A stretch of DNA of 64,000 bases, taken from positions 124,001-188,000 of the forward strand of contig CAWBSR010000017.1 of assembly GCA_963791545.1 (NCBI GenBank). Reading direction: 5' to 3'. The stretch comes from JALYXV01 sp963791545. GTDB lineage: Bacteria > Actinomycetota > Acidimicrobiia > Acidimicrobiales > Palsa-688. The stretch's first letter is position 1; every line of letters starts with the position of its first letter. The notes beneath the pieces were generated by a model. The model did no database searches. It was not told the origin of the DNA and saw only the letters and a list, made by a program, of their open reading frames with translations. Both the position numbers and the translations under genes were made by a program. Positions 60,249 to 64,000 of this stretch are shown piece by piece.

Positions 60249-61315
60249 GCTGGTCCTCCTTGTAGCGAGGTACGTGGTCGACCCCGGCCGGCCGCCGGCT
60301 TGTCCCCGGCCACAAGCGCGGAACGGGCCCGGCCCAAGGGCTTGTCTGGGCGCGGGCGCGGCCCTGCCACAGGGCCTTCACCAAGGCGGGACCGTTGCAG
60401 CCGGGGCGACTCGGGACCACCCTCTATGTGGTCCACGAACTCCGACACGTACCCGGCCACCAGATCGGGATGGGTGCGGGGCAGCCAGTGCCCGGCTGTC
60501 ACCTCGGTGCGCCACAGCCGGGGGGCCCAGCGTTCCAGGCCCTCGCTCATGGCGGGCGAAACGTAATGGTCCTCCAAGGGAACGATCACCTGGACCGGGA
60601 CCGTGGTGGTCCGGGGCTCGGGGCGCGACAGGCGGTTCCAGAAGTTGGCCCGGTACAAGGCGACGCCGTGGGCGGCGTCGGCGGCCAGGGTGGCGGCGGG
60701 ATAGGAGTCGGTGGGTTCGACGTGTTCCAGCCGTTGCAGGATCTGCGGCCACCGCCGCCCCAGTTCGCCCCGCCACAGGGAGCCCGCGCCCGGGAGGTGG
60801 AAAGCGGCGATGTACCACGACCGTCTCTGCTGGCCCAGCAACTGGCGCACGTTGCCCGGGGTTGGGTGGCGCCAGCGCGATGCCGACCAGGATGCGGCGT
60901 GGTCCAGGCCGGGGGCGTAGATCGAGGTGAAGGAGGCGAAGTGGCCGCCCGCGCTGCACACCGCGTCCCAGCCCTGGATGGAACCCCAGTCGTGGCCCAC
61001 CAGATGGACCGGGCGGCCCGGGCTGGTCGCCTCGGCGACTGCCACCATGTCGTGGACCAAATGGACCAGGCGATAGTCCACCGTGTGGACCGGGACCGTC
61101 GACTGCCCGGCGCCCCGGACGTCATAGGCGACGACGTGATATCGCTCGGCCAGCCGGCCCGCGACTAGTTCCCATACCGCCGAGGTGTCGGGATAGCCGT
61201 GTACCAGGAGGATGGTGGGACCGCCCGCGGAGGCGTCGGTGGCGCCCCATTCGGTCACCGCCAAGTCGACGTCGTCGCCCGCTACGACCCGCCCCCGCGC
61301 CGATGGCGCCGTCAT
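60245..61315 (-). CDS. Alpha/beta-fold hydrolase (epoxide-hydrolase/dehalogenase-like)
   Basis: 356 residues. ILLVHGYPDTSAVWELVAG (oxyanion loop HGYP), VHLVGHDWGSIQGW with Asp as the nucleophile, consistent with epoxide hydrolases or haloalkane dehalogenases, and TAGHWLPRTHPDLVAGYV with the catalytic His. About 45 Arg/Pro-rich residues at the C-terminus are an unusual tail. ATGA overlaps at both ends couple it with the small gene before and the metal-dependent hydrolase after. Confidence 0.92.
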   Translation of the reverse strand: MTAPSARGRVVAGDDVDLAVTEWGATDASAGGPTILLVHGYPDTSAVWELVAGRLAERYHVVAYDVRGAGQSTVPVHTVDYRLVHLVHDMVAVAEATSPGRPVHLVGHDWGSIQGWDAVCSAGGHFASFTSIYAPGLDHAASWSASRWRHPTPGNVRQLLGQQRRSWYIAAFHLPGAGSLWRGELGRRWPQILQRLEHVEPTDSYPAATLAADAAHGVALYRANFWNRLSRPEPRTTTVPVQVIVPLEDHYVSPAMSEGLERWAPRLWRTEVTAGHWLPRTHPDLVAGYVSEFVDHIEGGPESPRLQRSRLGEGPVAGPRPRPDKPLGRARSALVAGDKPAAGRGRPRTSLQGGPA

Positions 61316-61506
61316 CGCAGCCTCCGCCGGCGCCGGCGGGGCGCGTGGGGCAGTTCTTCATCGCGCCAGCCGGCGTTGTCGTCGGTCACGACCGCATCCT
61401 CGAACTTGGCGCCCATGCCGTCGCCGCCCAGGTGGGGCGCCCCCCGGGCGGGGGGCTTGACGACCGGCGATCGCCGGGTGCGGGTCGTCAACCGGCGGCT
61501 GCTCAT
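61312..61506 (-). CDS. Small basic protein between TetR and hydrolase genes
   Basis: 64 residues, ATGA overlap with the end of the TetR gene and with the start of the hydrolase gene, so it fits exactly into the coupled operon. It is disordered: basic ends (MSSRRLTTRTRRSPVV and PHAPRRRRRRLR) around an acidic middle (GAKFEDAVVTDDNAGWRDEE). No family recognised. The exact nesting argues that it is translated; it could also just be a carrier for coupling. Confidence 0.6.
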   Translation of the reverse strand: MSSRRLTTRTRRSPVVKPPARGAPHLGGDGMGAKFEDAVVTDDNAGWRDEELPHAPRRRRRRLR

Positions 61507-62201
61507 GGGCGGGGACACGGTTGCAGGGCGACGTCGACCAGAGTGGCCAGGGCGGCCCACCGTTGCCGGTCGGCACTGGCGTGGCTGCCCCGCAGCGAGG
61601 CGATATGGGCCAGTTGGTAGAGGACCGCGGTCTCGATCCCCAGCGCCAGCACCGCCGGATCGGCACCACCGCGCACTGTGCCCAGCTGCTGGCCCAACCG
61701 CAACAGTGCCGTGAGCTCACTGCGCAGCCCGGCCAGGTTGGGCAGGGCGAGAATGCGTTCCGGCCCCATGGGCTCGCCGCCACTCAGCACCCGGGCCACG
61801 AGGGGGTGGTCATCGAGCGCCGCGCTCAGTTGGTCGGTGAGGCGGGCCAGCATGGCGCTCACCGGTCCCCCCAGTTCCCGGAAGACGGTGCTGCGAACCA
61901 GCTCGATCAGCTCCGTCCCGTCGCTGTCGACAGCGGCCAGGAACATCGCCTCCTTGTCGGCGAAGTAGCGGTACGGCGCTCCCGCCGTCATCCCCACCTC
62001 GCGCGCCACGTCGGCCACCGAGGTGCGCTGGTAGCCGTCGATGGCGAAGCGCCGCACGGCGGCGGCCACCAGCGCCGCCCGGGTCCGCTCCCCCTTGGCC
62101 ACCGGCTCGGTGACGGCGGCGCCGGCGGCGGTGGCGGTGGCGGCGTCGGTGGAGGCGATGCCAGCTTCATGCAAAAATAACGATCCATCGATGTTTTGCA
62201 C
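61503..62201 (-). CDS. TetR-family transcriptional regulator
   Basis: 232 residues from a GTG; the first 35 residues are Ala/Thr-rich and the true start may be later. The TetR helix-turn-helix is RTRAALVAAAVRRFAIDGYQRTSVADVAREVGMTAGAPYRYFADKEAMFL. The ligand domain is typical in length. It leads the operon with the small protein, alpha/beta hydrolase and metal-dependent hydrolase and probably represses it through the dyad at 62176. Confidence 0.92.
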   Translation of the reverse strand: MQNIDGSLFLHEAGIASTDAATATAAGAAVTEPVAKGERTRAALVAAAVRRFAIDGYQRTSVADVAREVGMTAGAPYRYFADKEAMFLAAVDSDGTELIELVRSTVFRELGGPVSAMLARLTDQLSAALDDHPLVARVLSGGEPMGPERILALPNLAGLRSELTALLRLGQQLGTVRGGADPAVLALGIETAVLYQLAHIASLRGSHASADRQRWAALATLVDVALQPCPRP

Positions 62202-62215
62202 ATCGACACGTTATT
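62176..62215. promoter_or_regulatory. Nested inverted repeats at the TetR/VOC divergent promoter
   Basis: Outer arms AATAACG (62176-62182) and CGTTATT (62209-62215) enclose inner arms TCGATG (62188-62193) and CATCGA (62201-62206). The AT-rich outer half-sites in GC-rich DNA at the TetR start fit an autoregulatory operator that could also control the divergent VOC gene at 62257. Confidence 0.65.
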
Positions 62216-62256
62216 CCGGTGGAGGGGAGGCCGACAAGTGTGGTGTTGTTGAAGGC

Positions 62257-62628
62257 ATGGCCAGCCTGCTCACCGAGATCGTCATTGACTGCGGGGACCC
62301 CTTGAAGGTCGGCCGGTTCTGGGCTGCGGTACTCGGCTGGCCGCTCGTCGAGACGGAGGAAGGCTGGTGCTGGTTGTCCGCCACCGGCGAGCCTGCCGGC
62401 CCGCCACCCATGCTGGTTTTCGTTCCCGTCCCCGAGGCGAAAACGGTGAAGAACCGCATCCACCTCGATCTCAATCCCTCCAGCTGCGAGCAGGCCGAGG
62501 AGCTCGAGCGGTTGCGGGCCCTGGGCGCCCGGGCTGTCGACGTCGGCCAGGGTCAGGTCCCCTGGGTGGTGTTGGCCGACCCCGAAGGCAACGAGTTCTG
62601 CCTCCTCGGCCGCCGTATCGGCGGCTAG
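62257..62628 (+). CDS. VOC-family protein (glyoxalase-like domain)
   Basis: 123 residues. LTEIVIDCGDPLKVGRFWAAVLGW, NRIHLDLNPSSCEQAEELERL and VVLADPEGNEFCLLGRR are the standard glyoxalase-like (PF18029-type) pattern with His and Glu ligand positions partly kept. Divergent from TetR across 55 bp, so it may respond to the same ligand. Its stop overlaps the convergent gene by 4 bp. Confidence 0.85.
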   Translation: MASLLTEIVIDCGDPLKVGRFWAAVLGWPLVETEEGWCWLSATGEPAGPPPMLVFVPVPEAKTVKNRIHLDLNPSSCEQAEELERLRALGARAVDVGQGQVPWVVLADPEGNEFCLLGRRIGG

Positions 62629-63317
62629 GTCGCGGCCAGCGACCCCTCGATCTGGTGTACCAGCATGGCCGGCGGCTCTGCGTCGCGCACCGCCAGGACG
62701 ACCGCCACCACCCGGTGGTTGAGCACGAAGTAGTCGAGCTGTTCGTTGACCGTCACCGTTCCGATAACCAACTGGGCGGTCACCCGCTCGGCGTCGCCCA
62801 GGGGCAAACGGATCTGGGTGGCCGTGACCTTCTTGGCCCCGGAATCGGTCAGCGGGGCCGTGATGGCGCGGGTGGAGATGTCCTTCAGCGTGTGGACTGT
62901 GCCCGCGTCGACGCTGTAGCTGAAGATCGAGGTGCGGGTGTTGGCGTCGAAGGCGAACACTCCCGGCTGGACCCGTTGCAGCCCCGTCTGGGCCAGGTCG
63001 AGCAGCGGCGCCAACTGGGGCGCCGACGCCTTGAGGGCATTGATATTGCTCTGGAGCTGGCTGGTGCCGAGCGGGAGCACCTTCCATGCCGTGGGGACGG
63101 CCAGGCTCACGTGGTTGGTGGTGTCGAGTAGCCGTTGGTAGCCGGCGGGTGTGACGGCGACGGTCCGGGCGGGCTTCGTGTGGTGAACCGCCACGCCGAC
63201 CACGCCCGCCACCAGGATGGCGATGATGGCGAGCCCCAGGACCAGCGTCGCCAACGGCTCCGGGATTCCGTCCCCCCTTCGCTTCTGGGGGCCCCAGGAG
63301 AATTCGCGGTCGCTCAT
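62625..63317 (-). CDS. Membrane-anchored exported protein of unknown function
   Basis: 230 residues. A cytosolic start (MSDREFSWGPQKRRGDGIPE), one membrane helix (TLVLGLAIIAILVAGVVGVAV), then an external alpha/beta domain (TNHVSLAVPTAWKVLPLG, FDANTRTSIFSYSV, AERVTAQLVIGTVTVNEQLDYFVLNHRVVAVVLAV) of the PsbP/LpqN-like kind, similar in outline to the outer domain of the Ser/Thr kinase at 43746. It lies 36 bp downstream of the MocA-like gene and is probably cotranscribed with it. Confidence 0.72.
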   Translation of the reverse strand: MSDREFSWGPQKRRGDGIPEPLATLVLGLAIIAILVAGVVGVAVHHTKPARTVAVTPAGYQRLLDTTNHVSLAVPTAWKVLPLGTSQLQSNINALKASAPQLAPLLDLAQTGLQRVQPGVFAFDANTRTSIFSYSVDAGTVHTLKDISTRAITAPLTDSGAKKVTATQIRLPLGDAERVTAQLVIGTVTVNEQLDYFVLNHRVVAVVLAVRDAEPPAMLVHQIEGSLAAT

Positions 63318-63353
63318 GGCCGGGTCACCGTCATGGGTTCGGGGCCTGCGCCA

Positions 63354-63953
63354 TCAATCCCTGCCTCGGTCGGCGGACGCCGCCTGGAGATCCTCGACGG
63401 TGTCGATGTCGGTGGGGTCGGACTCACAGGCCACCTCCATGACCAGGTCGGGGCGCTGGCGCATCAGCACCCGGGCCCCGGCGTCGCCGTCGCCGGGCAG
63501 CAGGGGCCAGCACTCCCGGTCGATACGGACCGGGTTGGCCCGCCGCCCGCCATAGGTCGCGGTCGCGATGGGCCGCCCCGACGAGGCCGCGACGGCCCGC
63601 CACGCCGAAGGCTCCACCAGGGGCTGGTCACCGAGGCCGATCACCAGGCTGTCCACGGCCACCAACCTGGACGCGGCGGCCACCGCCACCTGCAGTGAGG
63701 TGGCCTGGCCCTCGGCCCAGCGCGTGTTGACCAGCATCTCGATACCCGGAGGCACCACACCCGCCTGGGCGAGGTCCACGGCGCCGGTGACCACCCACGT
63801 CCGATCGAGCCCCGCCGCCCGGGCGTGCTCGAGGGCCCAGCTGACGACCGGCCGGCCCCGGAATTCGGCCAGCAGCTTGTGGCTGTCGCCCTGAAACCGG
63901 CTCCCCGCCCCCGCCGCCAGCACGACGGCCACCCGCTCGCCCACGTCGCACAT
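63354..63953 (-). CDS. MocA/MobA-like nucleotidyltransferase
   Basis: 199 residues from the ATG after a G-rich leader; earlier in-frame starts exist up to the window edge. VAVVLAAGAGSRFQGDSHKLLAEFRGRPVVSW is the GT-A nucleotidyltransferase loop with the catalytic Lys, and DSLVIGLGDQPLVEPSAW holds the metal-binding Asp. The layout matches MocA, which makes molybdopterin cytosine dinucleotide for xanthine-dehydrogenase-type enzymes. Those enzymes may lie beyond the right edge. Confidence 0.85.
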   Translation of the reverse strand: MCDVGERVAVVLAAGAGSRFQGDSHKLLAEFRGRPVVSWALEHARAAGLDRTWVVTGAVDLAQAGVVPPGIEMLVNTRWAEGQATSLQVAVAAASRLVAVDSLVIGLGDQPLVEPSAWRAVAASSGRPIATATYGGRRANPVRIDRECWPLLPGDGDAGARVLMRQRPDLVMEVACESDPTDIDTVEDLQAASADRGRD

Positions 63954-64000
63954 TCTGTCCCCCCGGGGACGCCTCGCGTCGCGCCCGGGCACCTGGGGCC

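Overview
The window is high-GC DNA in which almost every recognisable gene has an actinobacterial look: an alpha-maltose-1-phosphate synthase type GlgA beside GlgC, a PknB-like membrane Ser/Thr kinase opposite a SpoIIE-type phosphatase, a full kdpFABCDE operon, PadR, TetR and VOC genes, and pervasive ATGA/GTGA start-stop overlaps. My best inference is an uncultured actinomycete, possibly Acidimicrobiia. No rRNA gene, intact tRNA or CRISPR array was seen.

Positions 1-19.4 kb are accessory and decaying. They hold a HigBA-type toxin-antitoxin pair whose toxin carries an in-frame stop and whose promoter lies inside two 16-bp dyads. Next is a tRNA-Met 3'-half whose last 16 bp recur at 6517, bracketing two secreted-protein genes (an S41-type protease and a BNR/Asp-box protein). 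Then come a truncated tyrosine recombinase and an excisionase-like fragment. A sortase-type (LPLTG) surface protein follows, split by a complete IS66-family element with a perfect 8-bp target duplication. After that come a two-component NarL-type pair, small enzymes (VOC, cupin), and relics of a GNAT acetyltransferase, a LuxR regulator, a Cys-rich mobile-element protein and a ParB-like protein.

From 19.4 to 27.9 kb lies the potassium operon: a 50-aa membrane protein, kdpF, A, B, C, D, E and a short membrane protein resembling half of the KdpD membrane domain, all tightly packed. From 28.8 to 35.95 kb runs a six-to-seven gene, translationally coupled envelope operon built around a CopC-CopD fusion, with a His-containing lipoprotein, a CPBP membrane protease, a substrate-binding lipoprotein and two membrane-anchored extracellular proteins. 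This is the best candidate for an undescribed system, probably in copper handling or copper-protein maturation.

From 36 to 64 kb the content is mostly housekeeping: an Imm5-like orphan, a PPOX-fold flavoprotein, an SRPBCC protein, an AarF/UbiB kinase, a MOSC protein, an ABC exporter, a cyclophilin, the divergent kinase/phosphatase pair, mreB, a long-chain acyl-CoA ligase, OsmC, a broken amidase, an unusual membrane protein with a cytoplasmic winged helix and three copies of a LREALAAAK-type motif, PadR with a 32-bp operator, glgA-glgC, guaA, a TetR-controlled hydrolase operon, and a MocA-like nucleotidyltransferase at the right edge.
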